The position numbers and the translations under genes were made by a program. Below the pieces are notes generated by a model, which made no database searches, was not told the origin of the DNA, and worked only from the letters and a program-made list of their open reading frames with translations. DNA of 64,000 bases from positions 102,094,563 through 102,158,562 of the forward strand of contig CM041297.1 in NCBI GenBank assembly GCA_023052935.1, read 5' to 3'. Positions 34,456 to 44,900 of the stretch are shown piece by piece. The stretch comes from Piezodorus guildinii (lineage: Eukaryota; Arthropoda; Insecta; Hemiptera; Pentatomidae). Positions within the stretch are counted from its first letter, which is position 1. Each line of letters starts with the position of its first letter.

Positions 34456-35070
34456 TTTATTTTATTTATTTACACCTTAAGGGCAGGGGATAAAAGCAGA
34501 GATAAAGCCCCTAGTACCGAGCCACGAACTCGTAATTATTTGGTTTCAAGTTTTGGTCATCAGGCCTATTTGGATCTATGGCATTGAGCTATGGGGGTCT
34601 ACTAAACCATCGAATTCCTCTCGCATCCAATCCTTGCAGTCCAAAATCCTTCGTAAAATCCTCAATGCTCCTTATTTGTTACTAATAAAATCATCCATAA
34701 AGACCTAAATATCCATTAGTTGAAGACTTGGCCCGTTACAGATATACCTCTTTTCATTCCAAACTCCCTGCCCACTCAAACCCGCTTATCCGTGACCTCT
34801 CCTCCATATCTATTCCCGACAACCCACGAGGCGCCTTAAAAGAAGATGGCCAAAGACCTTCTAACATAAGACATTGGAGTGCTACCAATGGGTAGTTTCT
34901 TCTCAGGACTACCATGTGTATTAATCATATATAAAGCCTATTTACTTGTTGTATTTATTTAATACAGTTGTAAATTTCTTTAAATAAATAAATAAAAAAA
35001 AAAAAAAAGTTTTGGTCAACTGTGGTACCTAGGCAACGTGCGCTAACCACTCAGCCACCACCGCCCGCTA
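34456..35070 (-). mobile_element. SINE family 4, split by a LINE insertion
   Basis: The minus-strand head GGTGGTGGCTGAGTGGTTAG carries the A box; ACGAGTTCGTGGCTCGG, on the far side of the LINE, holds a degenerate B box; the 3' end is TAAATAAATAAAATAAAG. The target repeat is GATTTTGAAAACC (34443-34455) versus GATCTTGAAAACC (35071-35083), 12/13. Removing the LINE and one copy of its own target repeat leaves about 156 bp. Confidence 0.75.
34560..35006 (+). pseudogene. Family B LINE nested in SINE family 4
   Basis: 5'-truncated copy beginning within the WTYG-like region and ending in poly-A. It is flanked by a perfect 12-bp repeat, AAGTTTTGGTCA, at 34548-34559 and 35007-35018. Coding text is broken by several small indels. 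Confidence 0.88.
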
Positions 35071-35177
35071 GATCTTGAAAACCAAAGCACTAAGACAATT
35101 TAGTAAGGTATAGCTGGAACATCACAACTTACTTTTAGTAAAGATAGATGTGTACAAATAAAACTCCTCTTTCTTCG

Positions 35178-35458
35178 CTTCGCACGACAGGCCTTGTTAC
35201 TCTTGGCTGCGCGCCGTCAGTTTCCTAAGATTCCACACCGCGATTCTTGATGATATTTTATAGGGTGGGATCACCTTCTACGCCTATTTTTGTAAGTTGC
35301 CACCAGTTGGCAGAAGGGTATCCCTCACCCCTGGAAAGGTTGTTAGTGTATCTCCATTTAATTACGTGCTTGATAAAGTCGTCGCAGGACTTTTTTTTCA
35401 ACTGACAACCAGTGATGTGGCAGACTTGAGTTTGTAATTACAAAGCCAAGGGCTCCCA
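35178..35458 (-). mobile_element. SINE family 3 copy, diverged
   Basis: The body shows GGTGATCCCACCCTATAAA, a TACAAAAATAGGCGTAG block and GCGCGCAGCCAAGAG on the minus strand, ending GGCCTGTCGTGCG. The head (GGGAGCCC) is present but the A box is disrupted. Confidence 0.65.
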
Positions 35459-36865
35459 CTTAATACATATAATACTTTCAAAATCTTTTGCAAAATCATA
35501 AACGAATTAATGTTACAAAACTTTAACTCAAAATGTTCATTATCATTTTTTTCATGAAACCGTTTCAGAGAAATTTTTATGATCACAAGTCCGAGCCATG
35601 TAAACTAAGTCGTATAACACATATTACATATCAAGTGACAGTTACTGGTACACCTGTTTATTAAATAGTTTCTTATTGGAATGCCGGGCATGTTTATGTG
35701 TTATATTTCATGTTCATGTTAATTCATGATTCCTCCGACTCTTCAAGTATTAAGAATCTGACCATTCAGGTAGACTGCAATTTCCTACCATTATGACGAA
35801 GTAAGCCATTACCAGAGTGAAACACGAGCCCTGCCTATTATCTTAACTGATAGCTCCATTCTGTTAGGCTGACAACCTGACAGTCTGTTCCCTTTCGAGT
35901 GAACCGGTCTGTCCTTCGCAGCTCTTGTGGTGTAATAAGAGTCCGGTCATTGTATCGTCAATCACATTTTTCTCACAATCACATAAGTATTTTCCACCAT
36001 AATTGTTAGCTTTTTTCGGAAAAAAAGAATAAATTAACCAAAACAATCTCTGAATTAAAATAATATGAGCTAAGTGGAAAGAATAACCATCCATCGTTTA
36101 ATTCCGCGGTCATTTAGATAATATTTAAGAAGCACTTTATTATATATATATTTTACTCTTATCTTATTTTCAAAACAATATATTAGAATTTATAAACTTC
36201 AATCCGTCATCACAGTTTTTTCTTTCTAGACAGAATTTGTTTAGTACAACTTCAGTTTCGCTTATCAAATTGTACTAAACAATACAATTTACCAAAAATT
36301 CCACATACTACTGATCTTAACGTTGCTATAGCTAGGCCCAAGGAAACGTCGAGATAGGAATATTAAAGACAAAAAATTAATATTCCTTATTAATATTAAT
36401 ATTAATATTAAAATATTGTTAAATTATTTATCTTTTTTTTTTTTAAGGTACAAGAGAAACATTGGACAAGACAGATCTCAAGATCGTAGAAAGAGCAAGG
36501 GGAAAGAACGGATATGCCATTACCTTTTTTCCATGGATCACGAAGAAAAGGCAATTTCTTCCAGAGCACTGAATGTGGTTAAAACAAAATTGTATGAGTG
36601 AGCGTGTATATGTACTCATCTTTATGAATTATTTTAAAGCATTTGATTCTTCCAGTAACTTGTTATTATGAAACTAACTAACCAACTAGGGGTTTTTCCC
36701 CATTTTCAAGACTATTAATCACAATGTCGTATTTATTCTAAATATTGTAGCAAAATGCTAAGTTATATATATGAAATCTATTGGCTCATTGTTTCGATAG
36801 ATTCTATAGAGACCATAAGTAGCACTTAGTTGCAATATTAAGAATAAATATGATATCTCATTAAT
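35459..36865. other. Unassigned DNA with two weak exon-like frames
   Basis: Minus frame 35864-36094 (KYLCDCEKNVIDD...) and plus frame 36416-36601, the latter preceded by a T-run and AAG, are less A+T-rich than their flanks. Neither has a recognisable domain, so I do not call them genes. (TAATAT)n-like repeats lie at 36385-36415. Confidence 0.35.
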
Positions 36866-36869
36866 AGTC

Positions 36870-36960
36870 TTGAAAATGGAGACAAAACTCCGAAACGTGA
36901 GTATACAGTGTAATTTAAATAATAAAAAGTGACTGAAAGAATCAATGATTTAATATAATT
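36870..36960 (+). repeat. Penelope-like end fragment (GAAACG hairpin)
   Basis: GGA-GACAAAAC-TCC is followed by GAAACGTGAG and then AATTTAAATAATAAAAAGTGACTG, the same order as at 9565-9645. The CTGATGA arm is lost (CTTGAAA). Confidence 0.35.
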
Positions 36961-37094
36961 TATAAACAAGAACATAATTCCCTCAAGTTGATATACTCTT
37001 CATATTTAAGACTATGAAAAAAAATTATATATAATGAGTGAGGAGCTCGATTCTATATTTCCAAAGAGGAATGATAATAGTGACGTAAATGAGC

Positions 37095-37258
37095 TTCTTG
37101 TAAAGTGTTGAACGCTTGTCAAGTGTAGTAGCGATTGGTATCTACGAGCAGTTACTGCGTTGAGTATTGTGTGCACGTCCCAGGTGCTTTCTAGGTATCA
37201 GATTTGTTCTACAGGAATGAGAGGGATGTTACTAAAGGATACTGCGGGGTAGGAAAAC
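37095..37258 (-). pseudogene. Family B LINE internal fragment
   Basis: Minus-strand text matches the RT region just after the catalytic box (TVSFSNIPLIPVEQI-like, then the CAACACTT...GACAAGCG part of other copies). Both ends are missing. It lies head-to-head with the plus-strand copy starting near 37445. Confidence 0.6.
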
Positions 37259-37444
37259 CTCTATGTAAAGATACATCTTAAAAAAATATGAAAATCATCT
37301 AAAAATGATAATAATTGCAGTTTAAAGCGATTTTTTTTCTTTGAACATTTAAAAATTTCTACCGTTCTTTTTCTTAGTGAGCTGAATGGAGCATCGTGAA
37401 GGCACCGAGAAAAAAAAACAACACTGTATTACATATAACAGTAA

Positions 37445-38445
37445 TTAAATATTCCATATTAATCGCTCTGTCCTGTCTCTCTGACATACGCTTCAAAGTA
37501 AATCATAACTCCTATTCATCCATTTTTAGTCAGTTTGCTGGTGTACCTCTGGGCAGTATCCTAGGACCTATTCTTTTCACAATTTATACAGCTGATATCC
37601 CATCCCAACCTAACACTTTCCTTTCTACCTATGCTGTTGACATTTGTGAGTTATCAGTCCATACTGATCCAACTATTGACTCAGAAACTCTCAAATCCAC
37701 ATCAGAGACCTTGAGGTACGGTGTCAGAGCTGGAGAATTAAAATAAATGCCAACAAATTCAACTAAATTACCTTTACCCTTTGTCGCAAACCTATGAAAT
37801 CCTGCCCAACTGTCTTCTTCAATAATAATCCTCTTGTCCTGGTTGAACAGATCCGATATACAGGACAGCGCCTTGACAAACGTCTTACTCGGAACCCTCA
37901 TACAAGACTGAAACGACAGGAAACTGCACGACGTTTTCGACTACTTCAACACTTACAGGACAAACGCTGAAACCTTCCACTTAAGTACAAAAGCCTCATA
38001 TACCTGACTATCATACGGCCGATATGGACTTACGGAGTAGAGCTTTGGGGCTCTACTAAACCATCGAAATCTTCCCGTATCCAATTCCTACAATCGAAAA
38101 TCCTTCCTAAATTCACAATGCTCCTTACTTTGTCACGAATAAACTCATCCATAAAGACTTTATAATGCGTACGTTGCTGATTCGGCACGATCTAGATACC
38201 ATTCCTTTCATGAAAAACTCCATTCCTACCCTAATCCTCTTGTCTCAATCCTTTCTTCCTCTTCAATTCCTGACAATCCTCCGAGGCGTCTGAAAAGGAG
38301 ATGGTCCCGAGACATAGTTTACAATATTTTTAGAGTGCTTCCATTGGGAAGCTTCTCTACATGCGTTTCATGCCTTTTATATATCACTCAAATTTACATG
38401 TTGTATTCTATTATACATTTGTAAATTCCAATAAATAGATAAAAT
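37445..38445 (+). pseudogene. Family B LINE with decayed RT catalytic box
   Basis: The longest family B copy. Residues SCLSDIRFKVNHNS, AGVPLGSILGPILFTIYTADIP and TFLSTYAVDI align with the intact element's RT fingers/palm, but FADD has become YAVD and PQG has become PLG. The frame breaks near 37743. The later part carries PTVFFNNNPL, WTYGVELWGSTKPSK and the PPRRLKRRWSR-like end, then the family 3' UTR to about 38445. Confidence 0.82.
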
Positions 38446-39774
38446 CACTTTGACTTATCTCCTACAAGCATAATTAAATGGTTAACAAAAGAGTATACTA
38501 CACTAAATGGAGATTCAATAATACTTTCTAGTTTATATTCTGTCTGATTTTGCTACAATCAAAAATAGCAGTGATACTATTAGCAGCCGCCTCAATATTC
38601 AGCATGAGGTAATTGAGCAAAAATTTAGACCGGCCCAATAAATAATGTTTGCTAATAGTAACTGTCATGATTAAAATTCATATAGAAATCTAAAGTGACC
38701 TAAATACGTATGATGGACGCACTTCGTCTTAATAAACTAACCTTGTTTCTTTTAGAATGGAGGGCGTAACTGCTTGTGTCATGATGACATGAGGAATGGA
38801 TTCATTTTAATTTAATATAATTACATAAAACTCTTATATCCACCTGAGACAAACCAACAAGCTGAAGGGATCTATCAATCTGATTATCAAGCAATTCAAT
38901 ATTCAAATTTTCGAAAAATGGATATCGATAAACAGCCAACTGTTTTATTATTATCACAAAACACGACGGCAATAATAATGCAATCTGTGCTTAATATAAA
39001 ATATCATGCATTCAGTACACGTAACAAAATTCAACATCGGTATTAAATGATTCCTTTTGGCCTGATGAGAAATATCCTGTTTTTACACCAACCACATTGT
39101 TAGATAAATTTAAATTACTAATCGGCCCTTAAGAAACACTTTCGCCTTGTGAACAGTCAAATCGCAATGTTTTTACCCGCAAATATTATTAGTTTTAACA
39201 TAGGGTAATTATGAAACACTCTTAAAAATACTAATTTCGGAAAGCGCTGCGGGGTTTTGTCGAATCCCATTGCTCTCCATTAATACATAACAAATCACAA
39301 AGTTCACCATAATTTCTACTTCAAGTCTTACGCTTCTTTTTATAGTTTTTGTCAGATAATAATCTACGATTTGAATAAAAACTTAACATATTGGTGATGT
39401 AATATGCTATACTCATTGCGAAATAGTTAGCGAATATTATTTCTAATTTTCTCAGCAATAAGAAAAATAAATGGTGCAGTATCTTTTAAGAATCATCCAT
39501 GCGTCATTCTATATCAAATCAGACAAAGGATCGAAGTGCAGCAATAAAATTTACCGTGACTATGAAAAGAATAGCCATCTTCTTTATAAGATGACATGAA
39601 TTTTAATTATGATTAATAAAAAACCACAATCGACTATTTTTGGCGTTTTTAATGATACAACAATAATTTTTGGAACATAGAATAGAATATATAAAAAAAT
39701 TTTTTTGTATAAGTCACTTTTTGCTATTAAAACTGTATTAAAAAATACATCAAGTAAATGTGACGGAAATATAA
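38446..39774. other. Unassigned A+T-rich DNA
   Basis: Nothing recognised. Confidence 0.5.
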
Positions 39775-40035
39775 TACGATGAAATAATATACATGTAGAG
39801 ACACTACCCATTGGCCGTAATCCAATAGGAATTATGAACCAGAAGGTCCCGCGACTATCTTCTTTTCAGACGCCTAGGATGATTATCAGGAATCGAAGTG
39901 GAATGGTACCTAGTTCAAGCCATTATGGAATACTAATGTCTTAATAAATGAATTTATTCGTGACAAAGTAAGGAACGTTGAGATTTTACGAAGGATTTTG
40001 GACAGTAAGATTGTAAAACTACAGCACTATTTAAT
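39775..40035 (-). pseudogene. Family B LINE 3' end
   Basis: Minus-strand copy of the C-terminal coding end (PPRRLK-like at ~39860-39890) and the start of the 3' UTR (CCAATGGGTAGTGTCTC). It is 5'-truncated near 40035 and lacks the final UTR bases. Confidence 0.65.
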
Positions 40036-40087
40036 ATACCTACTGCTATATTTATCTAATAACAAATTAAATTAAATTTATAAAATC

Positions 40088-40563
40088 ATTATAGGTGGAA
40101 TAATCAGGAGTCAGTCTTTTTTTAAATATTTCAATAAGGTGTAGATTCTTTAAGCTGAAGGTATAATTCTATGAATAAAATTGGAGGCTGATTTATACTT
40201 CACCACTCTTTAATTAAAAATCAATCACGACGTCTCGGCTAAAATGCCATCATCAGGTGCAAAGGAACAAATTTATCTGTAAGTACAAAATATTCTCAAC
40301 AATCAAAAATAATCAATCTAACAGTTTTATCATGAAATTATATAACGATACAAAGGAATAATAAAAAATAAAATTTATATAGTTAAGTATAAGTATAAAT
40401 GGTGAAGTATAAATATCTTAATTCTGCCAACGTTTCGGCTCAAGCTTGTGAGCCATCATCAGGTCATTACTGAGCCATGTCCAAGCATAAACTTAACCAG
40501 TTAAAATTTAAAAGTTAGAATTAAAATATTTAAAAAAAGACTCCTGATTATTCCACCTATAAT
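40088..40563. mobile_element. Penelope-like terminal structure with inverted arms
   Basis: A ~40-bp arm (ATTATAGGTGGAATAATCAG...) at 40088-40131 recurs inverted at 40524-40563. Between the arms are two minus-strand hammerhead-like cores, at 40232-40256 and 40432-40463. Inverted, partly duplicated termini with hammerhead motifs are known for Penelope-like elements. No RT or GIY-YIG frame is present, so the assignment rests on the termini only. Confidence 0.5.
40432..40463 (-). ncRNA. Hammerhead ribozyme-like core
   Basis: Minus strand reads CCTGATGATGGCTCA, loop CAAGCT, TGAGCC, GAAAC: the invariant CUGAUGA and GAAA boxes joined by a perfect 6-bp stem II (GGCUCA/UGAGCC). Stem I, stem III and the cleavage triplet cannot be assigned with certainty, so catalytic activity is unproven. 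Confidence 0.55.
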
Positions 40564-40599
40564 AGTTTCTACAGTCGACTATACATCCTCAATTTATAA

Positions 40600-41170
40600 A
40601 ATCTTAATTCTAAAATTTGAATTCGGTAGGTTTGGTTTATAATGAGAATATATTTATAATTTTCAGCTACCTTATAAAATAAATGGACATTACAGAATAA
40701 AAAACAATAGTGTCTTCATATTATAAGAACTTGTGTGCTATACAACGGAATACCACCTTCTTCACATGACTTGCACCTGTATGTATAAAAGATAAACCAC
40801 AACATCATGTGCCACTCTATCTTCATATGATACACCACTTTATCTTCACGATATGCACCTGTATCTTTAGAAAGTAGGATAATCTTAACAATACAAGATA
40901 GAATCCAATCTCTTCACCAGATATGCCTTTGAATCATAAACAAATATAAACATACTGCCTGCAACACTTCATGTTCATCAAATATGAACATTACTTAAGT
41001 AATCTATATTACTTAATGTAATCTTAAGGAACAGTACTTTGTTAATTAGTTTTCAAAGTTCTTATACACTTTAAAACACCAAATAAGAATTTAAAAATAG
41101 AGAAATGATGAAACGAAAAAAAAAAAAAAGTAAAATAGATTCAGTAGTGCTAATAATACGAGTTTTTAAA
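40600..41170. other. Unassigned DNA with imperfect tandem repeat
   Basis: From about 40750 to 40945 short blocks such as TATCTTCA, GATATGCACCTGTATCTTTA and ACCAC recur at irregular spacing, like a decayed tandem array. Nothing else is seen. Confidence 0.4.
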
Positions 41171-41175
41171 CAGGG

Positions 41176-41415
41176 ATCACCTGTAGCAGGGTGGCTAGCA
41201 TAACAGCCTTCTATGACAAAGGTCACGGGTTTTTTTAATGGGAGTAAAAAATCCTTAGTTATGCCGTCCTTCGAAGGGAACGTTAAAAGCTGGTGGTCCC
41301 GAGCCTGTACGATGTCAAGTACTCGTTAAAAATCCCTATCCTAATTAAACATGGATAGGATAAACTTAGGACTCCCTCTATAGCATCGTCAAATTAGCCA
41401 CAGTAGCATTAAATT
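41176..41415 (+). mobile_element. SINE family 1 copy with B-box deletion
   Basis: The head GTAGCAGGGTGGCTAGCATA is present, but the sequence jumps from GGTCACGGG to TTTTTTTAATGGG, losing about 25 bp that include most of the B box. The body continues to GGACTCCCTCTATAGC. Confidence 0.75.
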
Positions 41416-41547
41416 TACATTTGGGAAAGTACGTAACCAAAATTAACTGCAGACAAATATTTTTAAAAAGTTCAGAATGCAAATGATTTGAGCACTTCAT
41501 TCATCCTCTGGCAGTGGAAATTTTATAACCATTTAGCATAGATTTTG

Positions 41548-41549
<2 letters not shown>

Positions 41550-41605
<56 letters not shown>
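41550..41605. repeat. (TA)n microsatellite
   Basis: About 55 bp of uninterrupted alternating TA. Confidence 0.95.
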
Positions 41606-41609
<4 letters not shown>

Positions 41610-41906
41610 TTTTAAAATCAAAATGTTCTATTAAATCTTGATACGAAAAATTTTCTGTAGGGTAAATCCTTGGGGGAAAAAACATATTTGCCTCTGAACA
41701 AGTCGGTCGGTCTCTCTCTCATTAGTATCTTAACACGCGAAAATATCCGCCTCAATGTAAAGGGTGAGTCATATTTTTTAAGACTGCCTCGGTCTCTGAG
41801 ACATTGAGCGATAATGAACAAACTATCAGCAGTACCATCCAATTAATGAAAAAGATTAGTTTATTTCAACTGATATAACTTCTTCTTCTTCTTCTTCGTT
41901 CTTCCC

Positions 41907-44900
41907 TCAAATGGCGATGTCCGAGAGTAAAAATGTAAACTCAATGGTCCTCTTGAGGTCCTCCAGATCACCATAGAGCTTAGTCACCAACTCGGTAGGT
42001 TTTGGCCAGATCCGCTTCCTGATGTCTTCTAGCTGAGGGCACGTCTGCAGGATGTGCTCTGCAGTCTGGTCACCGGTTCTACATCCGCAGAGGGAGCTTT
42101 CCCCGATGCCAAACTTTTTATAGAGGTGTACCCTCATCCTGTTATGGCCAGTTCTGAGCCTGAAGAGCACAACTTGTTCCTTTCTACTCATTTTGTAGTA
42201 GGCGTCTTCTGGGTCGCGATTCGGGTGCAGGTCATTCCATTTTGCGTTCACTGCAGCCCTATTTATTGATATCGCCTCCAGGAGGGTCTGGGTGCAGTTT
42301 GGTTGTGGAAGTGCTGCACCTTCCTTTGCAAGATGGTCGGCTACTTCATTTCCGTACAGACCGCAGTGCCCTGGTATCCATTGCAGTACCACTTCACTAT
42401 ACTGCAATTGTAGATTTTCAATTTCTTCTACAAGAGTGTGAAGTCCTAGTTTTCTTTTTGACTTCAGGGCATGTAGTACAGATGCTGCGTCTGACAGAAA
42501 GACTATTTTTGAGTCTGCGTTTCTGTTGAGCCGTCTCAGTATTTTGCTGCCCTCCAAGATCGCCTGTTCTTCAGCTTTGAAATTTGTGCATCTTAAGCCT
42601 GTTGGGATGGCTTTGTCTAGGGTGTTTCGGCTCGGAAATTCTATATGGACCCCTGCTCCACCATTCGCAATAGCACCCGTAGCTGATCCATCAGTATACA
42701 CTCGGGTCCATGAGGTAGAAGGGTATCTTTCGTTGAGCATTTTCACTGATAAGGATTTCATTAGCTGAAGCTCGAGAGGCTCCTTTCGCTTGATTCCTGG
42801 AACTGTGAGGTGTATTTGGGGTTGAAGAAGGGAATTCCATGGAGGTGAGTTACTTACTATTCTGGTTTGTTCATTTTGCAGAGAGGTTAAATTGTGTTCT
42901 GAAATTAGGCTATTTATTTTGTGAAGTGGGCTGGTACGTTTGAGTCTGTTTGCATTTCTTTCTGTAGTCCTTTTTTGTAACGGATGACTTGGAATGCTTC
43001 TAGCTTTTGTCTGCAGATTTAAGAGCTTGACATCTCTTCTGTTTTCCATGGATAGCATTCCACCAGTTGTCTCCATTTTGTTAATTGGAGTGGATTTAAT
43101 TGCTCCAGTTATCAACCTGAGTCCCTGGTTCTGTGCTATGTTAATTTTGTTAAAGTTGGATTGCGCTGCAGTTCCCCAGCTGCTGATTCCATACTCGATT
43201 ACAGGCCGGACGTACCCAGTGTAGAGAGATTTGAGAGTCTGGTGATCCGCTCCCCAATTCGAGCCTGCTATCTTTTTCATAAGGGCTGTTCTCTTACTTG
43301 CCTTGACGATGCTTTTTTCTATTTGTTTTTTCCATGTGAGTCGCGGGTCTAAAACAATTCCTAGGTAGGTTGGACTATCTTCTTTACTAATCTTGTTTAC
43401 ATTTACTTTTAGGTTTAAGTCTGCTCGGATGTTCGGAGAGAGACTGAAGATAGTATATTTAGTTTTAGATATATTTATTTTCATAGCCCACTTCTCTGTC
43501 CATTCATGAATAGCATTCAGGGCTGTTTGGATCCTGTATTTCGCTACGAGTATAGATGTGGCATGGCTCCAGAAGGCTAAGTCATCTGCATATAGTGAAG
43601 CTTTCACATTTCTTGGAAGTTCTTCTATAATATCATTTATATAAATGAGAAATAATGTTGGTGAGAGAACTCCGCCTTGAGGTACTCCGTTTTCTATAGT
43701 TCTTTGTCTGCTTCTTTGTGAACCTAAGCAAATTCGGCCTTTTCTGTTCCTCAAGTAGTTATTTAGCCATGTGAGAGCTCTGCCTTCTATCCCCATCTTG
43801 GCAATCTTGACCATCAGCCCATCGTTCCATACCTTGTCAAAGGCTTTTTCAAAGTCAACCCAAACCGCAACTGTGTGCTCCTTTCTTTGAAAACTGTCCT
43901 CAATCTCTTGAGTGATGAATGCAACCTGGTCTTCGGTGGATCTGTGCTTTCTAAATGCAGCTTGTTCAGGGGCGAGGAGTTTATTTTTTTCTAGGGTCCA
44001 CATTATTCTGTTGTTTACTATCCGCTCCATAAGCTTTCCGGTACAACTGAGTAATGTTATTGGGCGATAGCTATTTGCATCCCCTGAGGGCTTTCCTTCC
44101 TTTAAGAATGGAACGACGATTCCCCTTTTCCACATGTCAGGGAAAATGCCTATTTTCCAGCTTGTGTTGAATAGTTTGAGAAGCTGGGTCTTAGCTACCC
44201 TCCCCATATTGATCAAAAATTCATTCATTACTCCATCTTCACCTGAAGAGCATTTTAATTTTAAAGTCCTCAGTGCATTGTTTAGTTCCTCTGATGTGAA
44301 TGGAGCGTCCATTTCTCCCGGAAATAGTTTAGCTCTTTTAAGATGTGTTCTTAAGAGTTTTTGCATATTTTTCTGTTGTTTCCGGCATATATTAAGATCT
44401 CCTATACCACTTATGTGTTTTATAAGTAGATCTGCTGCTTCCTTTTGGTTTAGAAGTCGGTTTCCACATTCCAAAGTGATTTTATTTTGGTTCGACTTCT
44501 CTCCGGCCAAATTTTTCGCCAGTTTCCAGAGTTTTGCACCTTCTCGATCGAGATTTAGCTCTTCAGTCTTTTCTCTCCAAGCATTTTTCTTAGAAGTTTG
44601 CAGAACATGTTGTAGTTTCTTTGTAGCTTCCTTCAGTTTTGTATTGTTTAATTCGCTTGGTTCTTTTTCAGCGACTTCTCTAGCTTGTGACACTTCACTT
44701 TCTAGGGTATCTAGTTCGGGTGTCCAGTAAGGCTTGTAATTTTTCCTGCTCCCTCTAGGTATGCTTTCTTTTGCTGCTTTCATGATAGCATCAGTGAACT
44801 GTTTAGCCGTGTAATTAACTTTCGTAGAGTTAGACTTTAGGTTAGCGGTAAGTTTATTGGTAATGTCCTCAAACATTATCCAGTTTGCCTTTTTGAAGTT

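Noticed and set aside
35864..36094. Minus frame with CDCEKN motif
   Set aside because: Single short frame without clear splice sites or family; cannot be distinguished from chance.
36416..36601. 61-codon plus frame preceded by a pyrimidine tract and AAG
   Set aside because: No domain, no donor and no homology I recognise. The T-run may be a decayed element tail.
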